Source: an uncultured Aquincola sp.
GTDB lineage: Bacteria > Pseudomonadota > Gammaproteobacteria > Burkholderiales > Burkholderiaceae
Length of the DNA: 16,067 bases
Reading direction: 5' to 3'
NCBI GenBank assembly: GCA_937883885.1
Contig: CAKZXL010000415.1
Coordinates: 1-16,067, forward strand
The notes beneath the pieces were generated by a model. The model worked only from the letters and a program-made list of their open reading frames with translations, ran no database searches and was not told where the DNA came from. The stretch's first letter is position 1, and every line of letters starts with the position of its first letter. Shown piece after piece: positions 1 through 8,513 of the stretch. A program made the position numbers and the translations under genes.

Positions 1-3000
1 CAGGGCGAGGCCCTGCTGCGGCGCGCCGCCGACACGCTGCGCCGCGTGGCGCAGACGCCCGGCGAAGTGGCGCGGGTGGATGCGCTGCTGGGCGCCGTCG
101 AGCGGCTGCGGGCCCTGCCCGCCACCGCCGAGCCGCCCGGCGACGGGCTGGTGCAGGCGCAGCTGGCGCTGCACGAGATCCATGAGCAGCTGGCGGCCAT
201 CGACACCCAGGTGCAGGCGCAGGACCGCGCCGACAACCAGCGCCTGTCGCAGGTGTTCGATGCCACGCTGGTGCTGTCGGGCCTGCTGCTGCTGGGCTTG
301 TGGAGCGCCATGCTCCGCGCCGAACGGGCCCGCACCCAGGCCGGCGATGCGCTGCAGGCCAGCGCCGAGCGCTGGCGCAGCACCTTGTCGGCGCTGGCCG
401 AGGCGGTGATCACCGTCGACGTCGATGGCCGCGTGGTGGACTGCAATGCCGCGGCCCGCCGGCTGCTGGGCGGCCGCGCCGCCGCCGACGAGGGCTTCGA
501 TCCGGTGGGCCAGGTGCTCAGCGTCCGCTGGCCGCTGCAGCACCCGGGCGGCGGGCCGATCGATCCCGCCGACAGCCCCAGCCGCCGGGCGATGTCCAGC
601 GGCCAGCCGCAGCGTGGCATGGTGGTGGCGGCCGACTACTTCGGCCAGGGCCAGCGCCTGTACCGCGCCAACGCCGAGCCGCTGATCGACGGCGGCCGGG
701 TCACCGGTGCCGTGGTCACGCTGGTGGACATCACCGAGCAGCAACTGGCCAGCGACCGCCTGGAAGAGCTGGTGAACGAGCGCACGCGCGAGCTGCAGCA
801 GGCCCTGGCCGCGCAGCGCGAGGCCGAGCGCTTCACGCAGGACATCCTGGATGCGCAACCCACGCTGCTGGCCTACTGGGGCCGCGACCTGCGGCTGCGC
901 TTTGCCAACCGTGCCTACCTCGACTGGTTCGGCCTGCGGCGCGAAGAATGCATCGGCGGCACCGTGCCCGAGGTGCTGGGCGAAGAAACCCTGCAGCGCC
1001 AGCTGGGCTCCATCCGGCGGGTGCTGGACGGCGAGCCGATCGAGATGGAACTCGACATGACCGACCCCGGCGGCCGTGTCGGGCACTTCTGGGTGTACCG
1101 CCTGCCCGAGCGCCGCAACGGCGAGGTGGAAGGCTGGTTCTTCATCGCCACCAACATCACCGAGCTGGTGGAAGCCAAGCGCTTCACCCGCCTGGTGGCC
1201 GACAGCGTGCCGGGCGTGATCGGCTACTGGCGCATGGACATGACCTGCGGCTTTGCCAACCAGGCCTACCGCGACTGGTTCGGCCGCGGCCCCGAAGAAG
1301 TGGTGGGCATGCGCGCCCGCGACCTGGTGAGCCCCGAGGCCTATGCCGCGGCCGAGCCCTACATCCTGCGGGCGCTGCAAGGCGAGCGGCAGGACTACCA
1401 GCGCCAGATCGTGCGCGCCGACGGCGCCACCGTGGACGCGCTGCTGAGCTACATCCCGCACTGGGTCGATGGCCAGCAGCAGGGCTTTTTCGTGGCCATC
1501 ACCGACATCACGGCGTTGCGCCAGGCGCAGACGCAGCTGGCCTGGCTCAATGGGCAACTGGAAGCGCGGGCCGCGCAGGCCGAATCGGCCACCAGCGCCA
1601 AGAGCGCCTTCCTGGCCAACATGAGCCATGAGATCCGCACGCCGATGAACGCCATCATCGGCCTGACGCACCTGATGTCGCGCGACACCCGCGACACCTT
1701 GCAGCACGACCGGCTGACCAAGATCGACGGCGCGGCCAAGCACCTGCTGCAGCTGATCAACGACATCCTCGACCTCTCGAAGATCGAGGCCGGCAAGATG
1801 GTGCTGGAAGACGTGGAGTTCTCGGTGGACGCGCTGGTGACCAGCGCCTTCGACCTGGTGGGCGACCGCGCCCGCGAGAAGGGCCTGGAACTGGTGCTGG
1901 ACACCGACCACCTGCCCGCCCGGCTGCGCGGCGACCCCACGCGGCTGTCGCAGGCGCTGGTGAACCTGCTGGGCAATGCGGTCAAGTTCACCGACGAGGG
2001 CTGGGTGCGCCTGAAGGCCGAGCTGATGGCCGAAGACCGGCGCCGGCTGCAGGTGCGCTTCGAGGTGGCCGACACCGGCGAAGGCATCGCGCTGGCCGAC
2101 CAGGCGCGCCTGTTCCATGCTTTCGAGCAGGCCGATGCCTCGGCCACGCGGCGGCATTCGGGCACCGGCCTGGGCCTGGCCATCACCCGCCACCTGGCCG
2201 AGCTGATGGACGGCGAAGTGGGCGTGGAAAGCAGCCCCGGCCAGGGCAGCCGCTTCTGGTTCACCGCCTGGCTGGGCCGTGCCGCCGAGGCCGGCGACCG
2301 CGCCGCGCCCCCCTTGCTGCGCGGCCTGCGCGCGCTGGTGGTGGACGACCTGCCCGAAGCCCGCCAGGCCATCGAAGACCGCCTGAGCGACTTCGGCCTG
2401 GAAGTCGAAGGCCTGGCCGATGGCGAAGCCGCGCTGCGCCAGGTGCAGGCGCGCATGAAGGCGGGCCGGCCCTACGACGTGTTCCTGATCGATTGGCGCA
2501 TGACGCCGCTGGACGGCATTCAAACGCTGCAGCAGCTGCGCGCGATGCTGGACGACGGCATGCCGCCCAGCATCCTGGTCACCGCCTTCGATGAAGCGCC
2601 GATGTGGCAGGAGGCGCGCCATGCCCATTACGACGCGGTGCTGGTCAAGCCCATCACCGCCTCGGCCCTGCACGATGCGCTGGTGCGCGTGCTGCGCCCG
2701 CGCAGCGAGGTGCTGACCCTGGACGGCGCCAGCCCCAGCGAGCAGGAAGCCCTGCTGCGCCGCCACCATGCCGGCCAGCGCGTGCTGCTGGTGGAAGACA
2801 ACGCCGTCAACCAGGAAGTGGCGCACCAGCTGCTGCGCGCCGCCGGCCTGGCCGTGGAAACCGCCGAGAACGGCGCCCGCGCGCTTGCCCTGGTGCGTCA
2901 CCGCGACTACGACGCCATCCTGATGGACATGCAGATGCCGGTGATGGACGGCTTGGAGGCCACGCGCGCCATCCGCGCCGAACTGGGCCGTGGCCTGCCC

Positions 3001-3573
3001 ATCATCGCGATGACGGCCAACGCCTTCGGCGAAGACCGCGTGGCCTGCCTGGAGGCCGGCATGAACGACCACCTGGCCAAGCCGGTAGACCCGGTGAAGC
3101 TGTACGCCACGCTGCTGCGCTGGCTGCCGCGCCGGCCGCTGATTCCCACGCTGGCGCTGTCGCACGCCGCCACCTCGGCCGACGCGCCCCCGGAGCGCCC
3201 GCTGGACATGCGCCTGGCCGCCATCGAAGGCCTGGACATCACGGTGGCGATGCGCCACATGGGCGACAACCTGCCCGGCCTGGCCCAGGTGCTGCGCCAG
3301 TTTGCCGCCACCTACCAGGCCGGCATGCCCCAGCTGCTGGTGGCCGCCGACCCCCAGGACCCCGCCGCACAGGCCCATGCGCGCCGACAAGCCAGCCACT
3401 CGCTGCGCGGCGCCTGCGCCAGCATCGGCGCGGGCGCGCTGGTGCAGCAGCTGCACGACTTCGAAACCGCCGTGCTGGCGCACGAAGACGAGCCCAGCCT
3501 GCAGCAACGCGGCCAGGCCATCCACCAGCAGGTGCTGGGGCTGGTGGGGGCGATTGGGCGGGAGCTGGTTTAG
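1..3573 (+). CDS. Hybrid sensor histidine kinase, PAS3-HisKA-HATPase-REC-REC-Hpt (5' partial)
   Basis: The frame is open from base 1, so the start lies outside the window. Numbering below is from the first codon seen. Order: helical segment (probable end of a periplasmic sensor), TM about 86-104, PAS1 121-246, coiled linker 247-277, PAS2 278-393 and PAS3 395-510. HisKA follows with SHEIRTPMN and phospho-His 543, then HATPase_c with N-box Asn659, DTGEGI 691-696 and GTGLGLAI 721-728. Receiver 1 has acceptor Asp831 (LIDWRM), receiver 2 has acceptor Asp976 (MDMQMPVMDG), and the C-terminal Hpt has HSLRG with His1133. All phosphorelay residues are present, so the protein should be an active BarA/BvgS-type relay at the inner membrane. 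The final output regulator is not in the window. PAS2 and PAS3 resemble each other (both contain a FAN-x-AY-x-DWFG motif), suggesting domain duplication. Ligand and target genes cannot be told from the sequence. Confidence 0.95.
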   Translation, partial: QGEALLRRAADTLRRVAQTPGEVARVDALLGAVERLRALPATAEPPGDGLVQAQLALHEIHEQLAAIDTQVQAQDRADNQRLSQVFDATLVLSGLLLLGLWSAMLRAERARTQAGDALQASAERWRSTLSALAEAVITVDVDGRVVDCNAAARRLLGGRAAADEGFDPVGQVLSVRWPLQHPGGGPIDPADSPSRRAMSSGQPQRGMVVAADYFGQGQRLYRANAEPLIDGGRVTGAVVTLVDITEQQLASDRLEELVNERTRELQQALAAQREAERFTQDILDAQPTLLAYWGRDLRLRFANRAYLDWFGLRREECIGGTVPEVLGEETLQRQLGSIRRVLDGEPIEMELDMTDPGGRVGHFWVYRLPERRNGEVEGWFFIATNITELVEAKRFTRLVADSVPGVIGYWRMDMTCGFANQAYRDWFGRGPEEVVGMRARDLVSPEAYAAAEPYILRALQGERQDYQRQIVRADGATVDALLSYIPHWVDGQQQGFFVAITDITALRQAQTQLAWLNGQLEARAAQAESATSAKSAFLANMSHEIRTPMNAIIGLTHLMSRDTRDTLQHDRLTKIDGAAKHLLQLINDILDLSKIEAGKMVLEDVEFSVDALVTSAFDLVGDRAREKGLELVLDTDHLPARLRGDPTRLSQALVNLLGNAVKFTDEGWVRLKAELMAEDRRRLQVRFEVADTGEGIALADQARLFHAFEQADASATRRHSGTGLGLAITRHLAELMDGEVGVESSPGQGSRFWFTAWLGRAAEAGDRAAPPLLRGLRALVVDDLPEARQAIEDRLSDFGLEVEGLADGEAALRQVQARMKAGRPYDVFLIDWRMTPLDGIQTLQQLRAMLDDGMPPSILVTAFDEAPMWQEARHAHYDAVLVKPITASALHDALVRVLRPRSEVLTLDGASPSEQEALLRRHHAGQRVLLVEDNAVNQEVAHQLLRAAGLAVETAENGARALALVRHRDYDAILMDMQMPVMDGLEATRAIRAELGRGLPIIAMTANAFGEDRVACLEAGMNDHLAKPVDPVKLYATLLRWLPRRPLIPTLALSHAATSADAPPERPLDMRLAAIEGLDITVAMRHMGDNLPGLAQVLRQFAATYQAGMPQLLVAADPQDPAAQAHARRQASHSLRGACASIGAGALVQQLHDFETAVLAHEDEPSLQQRGQAIHQQVLGLVGAIGRELV

Positions 3574-3630
3574 CGAAGGCAGCCCACGCCGGGCCAGACT
3601 CCGCATGTCGATGGTCGGCTTTCTTCTTTC

Positions 3631-3650
3631 GGGCGGGCGCTCGCCCGCCC
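3631..3650. terminator. Perfect GC inverted repeat, possible hairpin between kinase and hydrolase
   Basis: A 20-base palindrome-like element (9-bp arms GGGCGGGCG/CGCCCGCCC around CT) lies 58 bases after the kinase stop and 20 bases before the hydrolase start. It is preceded by a pyrimidine tract, but no T-run follows it on either strand, so it is not a canonical intrinsic terminator. It could weakly terminate, pause, or protect the kinase mRNA 3' end. This is a structural call only. Confidence 0.35.
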
Positions 3651-3669
3651 TAAGCTGGCCGCCGTTTCC

Positions 3670-4656
3670 ATGGCACATCGGCACCGTACACGCATGCTCA
3701 AAACCCTGGCCTACGCCCTCCTCCTGATCGTCGTGCTGCTCAGCGTCGGCCTGGCCGCGGTCTGGCTTTACCTGCGCACGCCGGACCGCCCCGCGGCCGA
3801 GCTGGAACGCCGATACGCGGGCGCCGACGATCACTTCATCGAACTGCCGGGCGGCCTGCGCCTGCATTACCGCGACCAGGGCGACCGCTTGCGGCCGGTG
3901 CTGGTGCTGCTGCATGGCTATGGCGACTCGTACGCCACCTGGGAAGCCTGGGGCCAGGCGCTGCAGGACCGCTACCGCGTCATCAGCCTGGACCTGCCCG
4001 GCCACGGGCTGAGCGCAGCGCCCGCGGACTACCTGCTGGACGCCGACGCGCTGGCCGCCCTGGTGGTGGATGTGGCCACGCGACTGGGGCTGCCGCCCTT
4101 CGTGCTGGCGGGCAACTCGATGGGCGGCGGCGTGGCCTGGAAGGTGGCGCTGCTGGCGCCCCAGCAGCTGCGTGCGCTGGTGCTGGTGGCCGCAGCGGGC
4201 TGGCCGGCCCCCACCCAGGGGCAAAGCCCCTCGCTGGCTTTCCGGGTGCTGCAGCACCCGATCGGGCGCTGGGTGCTGGCACGCATCGACAACAAGCCCT
4301 TGATCGCCCAGGGCCTGAAGGCCCAGGTCTACGACAAGGGCCTGATCACCGAGGCGGTGGTGCAGCGCTGGGCCGACTACCAGCTGTACCCGGGCCATCG
4401 GCCCATCCTGATGTCGGTACCGCCCGGCAGCCATTCACAGGCCACGGCCGAGAAGCTGGCCGCCATCCGGCTGCCGACGCTGGTGATGCACGGCGAGTAC
4501 GACCCGCTGATCCCGGTGGACAACAGCCGCAAGTTCGCCGCCGCCATTGCCGGTGCGCGGCTGATCACCTATCCCCAGGTGGGCCACCTGCCGCAGCGCG
4601 AGATCCCGGCCCGATCGGCCGCCGACCTGCGCGCCTTCCTGGACACGCTGCCCTGA
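3670..4656 (+). CDS. Membrane-anchored alpha/beta hydrolase
   Basis: 328 residues. A single N-terminal hydrophobic segment (about residues 11-32) looks like an uncleaved signal anchor, placing the catalytic domain in the periplasm or on the membrane. The alpha/beta-hydrolase features are in order: HGYG oxyanion region 82-85, a DLPGHG strand/turn, nucleophile elbow GNSMGG with Ser150, acid Asp278 in HGEYDPLIP, and His306 in VGHLPQ. The complete Ser-Asp-His triad predicts an active hydrolase of the broad esterase/epoxide-hydrolase-like group, but the substrate cannot be named. The start is uncertain: ATG 3670 and ATG 3694 (MLKTLAYA, directly before the hydrophobic segment) are both possible and neither has a clear Shine-Dalgarno. 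It is transcribed toward the TonB receptor, with 24 nt between the two stops. Confidence 0.9.
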   Translation: MAHRHRTRMLKTLAYALLLIVVLLSVGLAAVWLYLRTPDRPAAELERRYAGADDHFIELPGGLRLHYRDQGDRLRPVLVLLHGYGDSYATWEAWGQALQDRYRVISLDLPGHGLSAAPADYLLDADALAALVVDVATRLGLPPFVLAGNSMGGGVAWKVALLAPQQLRALVLVAAAGWPAPTQGQSPSLAFRVLQHPIGRWVLARIDNKPLIAQGLKAQVYDKGLITEAVVQRWADYQLYPGHRPILMSVPPGSHSQATAEKLAAIRLPTLVMHGEYDPLIPVDNSRKFAAAIAGARLITYPQVGHLPQREIPARSAADLRAFLDTLP

Positions 4657-4680
4657 GGGCGCAGCCCGGCCCTGGGGCGC

Positions 4681-6891
4681 TCAGAACTCGTAGCTGAGCG
4701 TGACGCCCACCGTGCGCGGCTGGCCGGCTGCAGCCACGTTCAGGTCGTCCTGGGTGGCGGGGCGGTTGCCGAAGAAGTTGCGCGTCAGGTCGTATCGCCG
4801 GTCGAACAGGTTCTGCACCACCAGGCTGAGCTGCCACGGCGCGCCGGCCTTGGACACTTCGAGTCGTGCATTGGCCAGCCAGTAGGCCGGGATGTCGTAG
4901 ACGTTGCCACCGTCGACATTCAGGCGGTTCAGCCACGACTCGTACTTGCTGCGGTAGCTGTAGTCGCCCGCCAGCTTGAACGCATAGCCCTGGGTGCTCC
5001 AGGCGTAGGAGACGTTGCCGCCATAGCTGAGCTTGGGCAGGAATTGATCGTGGCCCGACAGATCGCCCAGCAGCACCGACTTGAAGTCCTTGAAGGTGGC
5101 GTGCTTGTAGCCAATGGCCTGGCCGATGGTCAGCCCGGCCAGCGGGCGCCACTGCAGCTCCACCTCGCCACCGCGGACCGCGGACCGCGGGATGTTGACG
5201 ATCTTGCCGACCAGGGCCCCGGTGTTGGAGGTGATGACATCCTGGAATTGCTGGTTGCGGTAGTCGTAGTGGAACAGCGCCGCATTCAGGCGCAGCGTGC
5301 GGTTCAGGTCGGCCTTGTAGCCCAGCTCCAGGCTGTTGAGCTTCTCGGGCTGGAAGGCACCCAGCGCCGCCGGATCGAAGGTGTTGTGGGCCGTGATGCC
5401 ACCCGACTTGATGCCGCGGCTCAGCGAGACGTAGACGAGCTGCTCGCGCGCCACCTGGTACTCCAGCGCCAGCTTGCCCGAGGTGTTGCCGGTGTCGAGC
5501 GAGCTGGACAGACCCGTCAGGCCCGAACCCGGGATGTTGGTGAAGGTGGTGCTGAAGTCGCGCAGGCCGCGTTCTTCCTTCTCGCGGCGCAGGCCGGCCA
5601 CCAGCTTGAGGTCAGGCGCCAGCAGGGTGTCGGCCTGACCGAACAGGGCCCAGGTCTTGCCGGACTGCGTGTACTTCGTGCGCGTGATGACGCCGAAGTC
5701 GCGGCGGAAGTCGGTGTACCAATCCTCGTCCAGCTGCTCCTTGGCGTAGTAGGCGCCCAGCACCCAGTTGAACGCAGCGGTCTTGTTGGAGGCCAGTCGC
5801 AGCTCCTGGGTCGTGATGCTGGCCTTGTCCTTCCAGAACACGTCGGAATGGTTGATCGGCGTGCCGTCCCAGTCGCCCAGTTCGCGGCGGTCGAACCGCT
5901 GGTGGCTGCTGATGCTGGTGAGGCGCGTGGCGCCCAGGTCCCAGTTCAGCGTCAGCGCCACCTGGGTGGCGCTGTTGTCGCGCGAAGGGGCGCTGTCCGC
6001 ACCGACGCCGACAAGCGTGGCGAAATCCGGCGCCAGGCCCCAACCGGTCTTGCTGCGGTCGCGGTCGGCGGCATAGCCATAGGACGGGCGGGCGGTGAAC
6101 AGGTACAGGCCGGCCACGTCCGACTTGTCGACGTTGTGCGACAGGCTCAGATGGGCCTTCAGGTCGCGCGTGACGTCCAGTTCCAGCTGGCCGCGCAAGG
6201 CCACGATGTTCTTGTCGCCCAGCTTGGCACCGGTGAGGCGGTTGCTCTGCCAGGCGCCGCCCTGCTCGGTGGCCAGCGAGAGGCGGCCCCGCAGGCTCTC
6301 GCTCAAAGGGCCGGACAGATAGCCCTGGGCCGACCTGGCCTGGTTCGACCCATAGCCGAGTGAAAAGCCGCCCTCCCGGGTCTGGGTCGGTTTGCGGGTG
6401 AGCAGGTTGATGGCACCGCCGGTGGTGTTCTTGCCGTACAGCGTGCCCTGCGGGCCGCGCAGCACCTCCACACGCTCCAGGTCGAACAGCAGTCCCTGGG
6501 TTTGCACCGGATAGCCGAAGGCCACCTCGTCGACGTAGAGGCTGACGGCCGACGCGTTGTTGCTGCCGTAGTCCTGGAAGCCGATGCCGCGGATGCGGAA
6601 CTGCGGCTGTCCGCTGCCGAAGGCCGGCTCAATTTCCAGACTGGGCAGCTCGTTCTGCAGCTTGTTGACGTTGGTGACGCCGCGCGCCGCCAGCTCGTCA
6701 CCGGACAGCACGCTGATGGCCACGCCCACGCTCTGCACCGATTCCACGCGGCGTTGCGCCGTGACCTCCACCCGCTCCAGCGCGGCTGGCGCGTCGGGCG
6801 TCTGCGCCGCCGCCAAACTGCTGACCAGCCAGGCCACGCCGGCTGACACTGCCTTCAATTCACGCTGCTGCTTGCGCATCACTCGACCCAT
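4681..6891 (-). CDS. TonB-dependent outer-membrane receptor
   Basis: 736 residues, a normal length. Signal peptide to about residue 29 (ends SLAAAQ), followed by a TonB-box-like ERVEVTAQRR. The plug domain includes the diagnostic VEVLRGPQGTLYGKNTTGG stretch at about residues 139-157. A long beta-barrel follows, ending GVTLSYEF with the C-terminal Phe required for BamA-dependent assembly. There is no STN domain, so it probably does not signal through a FecR/FecI-type pathway. It should import a scarce ligand with TonB-ExbB-ExbD energy. No periplasmic binding protein, ABC transporter or siderophore gene adjoins it, so the substrate is open (siderophore, heme, B12, glycan or aromatic). ATG 6891 and ATG 6879 (MRKQQREL) both precede the same signal peptide. 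The upstream gap is 111 bases. Confidence 0.93.
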   Translation of the reverse strand: MGRVMRKQQRELKAVSAGVAWLVSSLAAAQTPDAPAALERVEVTAQRRVESVQSVGVAISVLSGDELAARGVTNVNKLQNELPSLEIEPAFGSGQPQFRIRGIGFQDYGSNNASAVSLYVDEVAFGYPVQTQGLLFDLERVEVLRGPQGTLYGKNTTGGAINLLTRKPTQTREGGFSLGYGSNQARSAQGYLSGPLSESLRGRLSLATEQGGAWQSNRLTGAKLGDKNIVALRGQLELDVTRDLKAHLSLSHNVDKSDVAGLYLFTARPSYGYAADRDRSKTGWGLAPDFATLVGVGADSAPSRDNSATQVALTLNWDLGATRLTSISSHQRFDRRELGDWDGTPINHSDVFWKDKASITTQELRLASNKTAAFNWVLGAYYAKEQLDEDWYTDFRRDFGVITRTKYTQSGKTWALFGQADTLLAPDLKLVAGLRREKEERGLRDFSTTFTNIPGSGLTGLSSSLDTGNTSGKLALEYQVAREQLVYVSLSRGIKSGGITAHNTFDPAALGAFQPEKLNSLELGYKADLNRTLRLNAALFHYDYRNQQFQDVITSNTGALVGKIVNIPRSAVRGGEVELQWRPLAGLTIGQAIGYKHATFKDFKSVLLGDLSGHDQFLPKLSYGGNVSYAWSTQGYAFKLAGDYSYRSKYESWLNRLNVDGGNVYDIPAYWLANARLEVSKAGAPWQLSLVVQNLFDRRYDLTRNFFGNRPATQDDLNVAAAGQPRTVGVTLSYEF

Positions 6892-7002
6892 TCGACGTAC
6901 CCGATGTCAGAAGGAGCCGATGGGCCCGGTCACCGCGGGAACACCGGCCTGCTGCGCCAAAGTCTATGGGTCGGGCGCGCGGGTGCCGAGTGAGAAAACA
7001 GG

Positions 7003-7446
7003 CTATCGATATGCAGCGGGTGAAGAGGGCGCCACCGACGCCGGCAAACCGAACACGCGGTCGAAGGCCCAGGTGAAGACCACCGCATAAACGAAGAAGA
7101 AGGCCAGCACACCCAGGTCCGCCACGAAGGCGTGCAGCAGGGTCGTGTTGAGCCACCAGGCCATGACGGGCACCAGCGTGATCACCAGACCCCCTTCAAA
7201 ACCGAGGCCATGGGCCAGACGGCGCCGCCAGGTGCGGCCCTTGACGGCCTGCCTGGACTCCCAACGCTCGAACCACCCATTGAAGACGTAGTTCCATGCC
7301 ACTGCCACGGTCGACATGAAGACCGCCAGGCCCACCGTCGATGCCAAGGACTCCGAAAAAATCAGTCCCAGCGCAGGCCCCACGACAGCCACCGCAATGA
7401 CTTCATAAAGACCTGCTTGTACGAGGCGTCTGGTTCGTGGGCTCAT
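7003..7446 (-). CDS. PACE-family (AceI-like) multidrug/biocide efflux protein
   Basis: 147 residues, close to the usual PACE size of about 140-150, with four hydrophobic segments arranged as two transmembrane pairs. Family-type motifs are visible: Glu15 in the first helix (YEVI; Glu15 is the proton-coupling residue in Acinetobacter AceI), WNYVFNGWFERWE at the end of TM2, RLAHGLGFEGGL at TM3, and FDRVFGLP near the C-terminus. Characterised members export chlorhexidine and related biocides or short diamines by proton antiport; the natural substrate here is unknown. GC is lower than the neighbours (roughly 55-65% in sampled lines against over 70%), hinting at separate acquisition. The LysR regulator that often sits next to aceI is absent. 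No good Shine-Dalgarno precedes the ATG. Confidence 0.88.
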   Translation of the reverse strand: MSPRTRRLVQAGLYEVIAVAVVGPALGLIFSESLASTVGLAVFMSTVAVAWNYVFNGWFERWESRQAVKGRTWRRRLAHGLGFEGGLVITLVPVMAWWLNTTLLHAFVADLGVLAFFFVYAVVFTWAFDRVFGLPASVAPSSPAAYR

Positions 7447-7470
7447 GTCAATGTTCAGTCCGGATAGCCG

Positions 7471-7484
7471 CCTGCAAACGCAGG
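7471..7484. promoter_or_regulatory. Small inverted repeat in the leader of the PACE gene
   Basis: CCTGC-AAAC-GCAGG forms a perfect 5-bp stem with a 4-base loop, 25 bases upstream of the PACE start. It would fold in the 5' leader of that mRNA. No T-run follows it, so it is not a terminator. The function is unknown and chance occurrence is possible. Confidence 0.25.
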
Positions 7485-7494
7485 TTCAATGCAA

Positions 7495-7512
7495 TTGATC
7501 AGCAACGATCAA
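7495..7512. promoter_or_regulatory. Perfect inverted repeat, candidate operator of the PACE gene
   Basis: TTGATC-N6-GATCAA is a perfect dyad about 50 bases upstream of the PACE start, in a roughly 50% GC intergenic patch. It fits a dimeric regulator site. It also contains a T-N11-A spacing as in LysR sites, which would suit an AceR-like regulator encoded elsewhere. No convincing -10 element is placed relative to it, so this is a candidate only. Confidence 0.35.
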
Positions 7513-7599
7513 AAGATGCACCGATAGAGACTACACGCACTGCAGTTGAGCAGACCGCCATTGACATTTCGAAGTGGGCTTCAGAGTTGTCCGCACCGC

Positions 7600-8511
7600 T
7601 CAGCACGAGGAGGCATTGCGATCGACATGTGCCATGGCCCTGCCCACCCGACCTATGCGCACCAGCACCCCCAGCCCCAGCAGCATCAAGGCCCAGCTGG
7701 CCGGCTCAGGCACCGGCGCCAGGAAGTTGGTGCCGCTGACGCCGGTGGTGTTGAGCCCGGCCACCGACGGCGTCAGGCTGTAGGCGGCCGAGTGGTAGAA
7801 GTCGGCCACGCCGCTGCGCGTGGTGGTGGCCGAGCTGTCCACGCTGGCGCCCACGTTCAGGTAGCCGGTGATGCCCAGATCGTGGCCGACCTGGGTGTTC
7901 AGCGTCAGCAGGTACAGGCCGGGGGACTGGCTGGCCGCGTTCCAGCGCAGGCTTACCGTTTCGCGGGTGATCTTGTCTTCCAGCCGCACCTCGGCCGCCC
8001 CGTAAACGCCGACGTGGCCGCCCATCTCGAAGCTGGGGCTGCTGATGCTGCCGTTGATGCGCAGGCCCACGGTGTACTGCACCGGTGTGCCTTCGCTCAG
8101 GCCGGCCCCGGTGACGGCCACGGTGTCGGTGAAGCCGGCGTCCACCGTGGCATTGCTGAAGCCGCTGGTCACCAGCTCGCCGCCGATGGTGCAGCAGTAC
8201 GGGTGGCTGGCCGCGGCATACGCCTTCAGCAGGCCGATGCGGCCCAGGAACTTCACCTCGGCCGTGCCGCCGTTGGAGGTGGTGATGCGGTCGTCCATCA
8301 CCTGCAGCTGGGCGGCGTCGGGGGAGTCGAACAGGGTGAGGTAGGTGGGCCGGCTGTGGTCCTCACGGGGCGCGGGCGAGGTCATCACCGAGGTCACCGT
8401 GGTGGTGACCATCAGCGACGTGTTCTGCGCCCAGGTCTGGGCGGGACCGAGCGCCAGGGCACCGATCAGCGCGCTGGCTGCGGCAAGCCGCGGGGGACGG
8501 AAACAGGACAT
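7600..8511 (-). CDS. PEP-CTERM sorting-domain protein (second of tandem pair)
   Basis: 303 residues from ATG 8511. Signal peptide about 1-29 (ends TWAQ), a beta-rich secreted body, then the C-terminal VPEP signal (267-270), a hydrophobic segment and Arg-containing tail. This is the exosortase sorting tag that is recognised and cleaved at the inner membrane before surface or matrix delivery. The body is clearly paralogous to the upstream gene: shared GRIGLLKAYA, the vicinal cysteines Cys106-Cys107, a PSFE motif, VSLRW, and FYHSA before the tag. I do not recognise the body as a named family. ATG 8511 is chosen because it starts the signal peptide, lies 2 nt after the preceding stop and has GGAGAG upstream. 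The tail after the TM is unusually long (ends NASSC) and its basic cluster is weak. No exosortase gene is in the window. Confidence 0.87.
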   Translation of the reverse strand: MSCFRPPRLAAASALIGALALGPAQTWAQNTSLMVTTTVTSVMTSPAPREDHSRPTYLTLFDSPDAAQLQVMDDRITTSNGGTAEVKFLGRIGLLKAYAAASHPYCCTIGGELVTSGFSNATVDAGFTDTVAVTGAGLSEGTPVQYTVGLRINGSISSPSFEMGGHVGVYGAAEVRLEDKITRETVSLRWNAASQSPGLYLLTLNTQVGHDLGITGYLNVGASVDSSATTTRSGVADFYHSAAYSLTPSVAGLNTTGVSGTNFLAPVPEPASWALMLLGLGVLVRIGRVGRAMAHVDRNASSC

Positions 8512-8513
8512 GG

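Noticed and set aside
2604..3653. 349-codon plus-strand frame overlapping the kinase 3' end
   Set aside because: Arg/Pro/Gly-rich +1-type shadow inside the receiver and Hpt coding region.
4657..4680. GC-rich imperfect hairpin between the convergent hydrolase and receptor genes as a bidirectional terminator
   Set aside because: The arms pair with several mismatches and there is no T-run on either strand.
5171..5191. Three copies of a 7-base repeat (CCGCGGA-type)
   Set aside because: It lies inside the TonB receptor barrel codons, is short, and is easily produced by GC-rich coding sequence.
5044..6363. 439-codon plus-strand frame opposite the TonB receptor
   Set aside because: Antisense shadow rich in Gln/Val/Ala/Arg with no recognisable motif or ribosome site.
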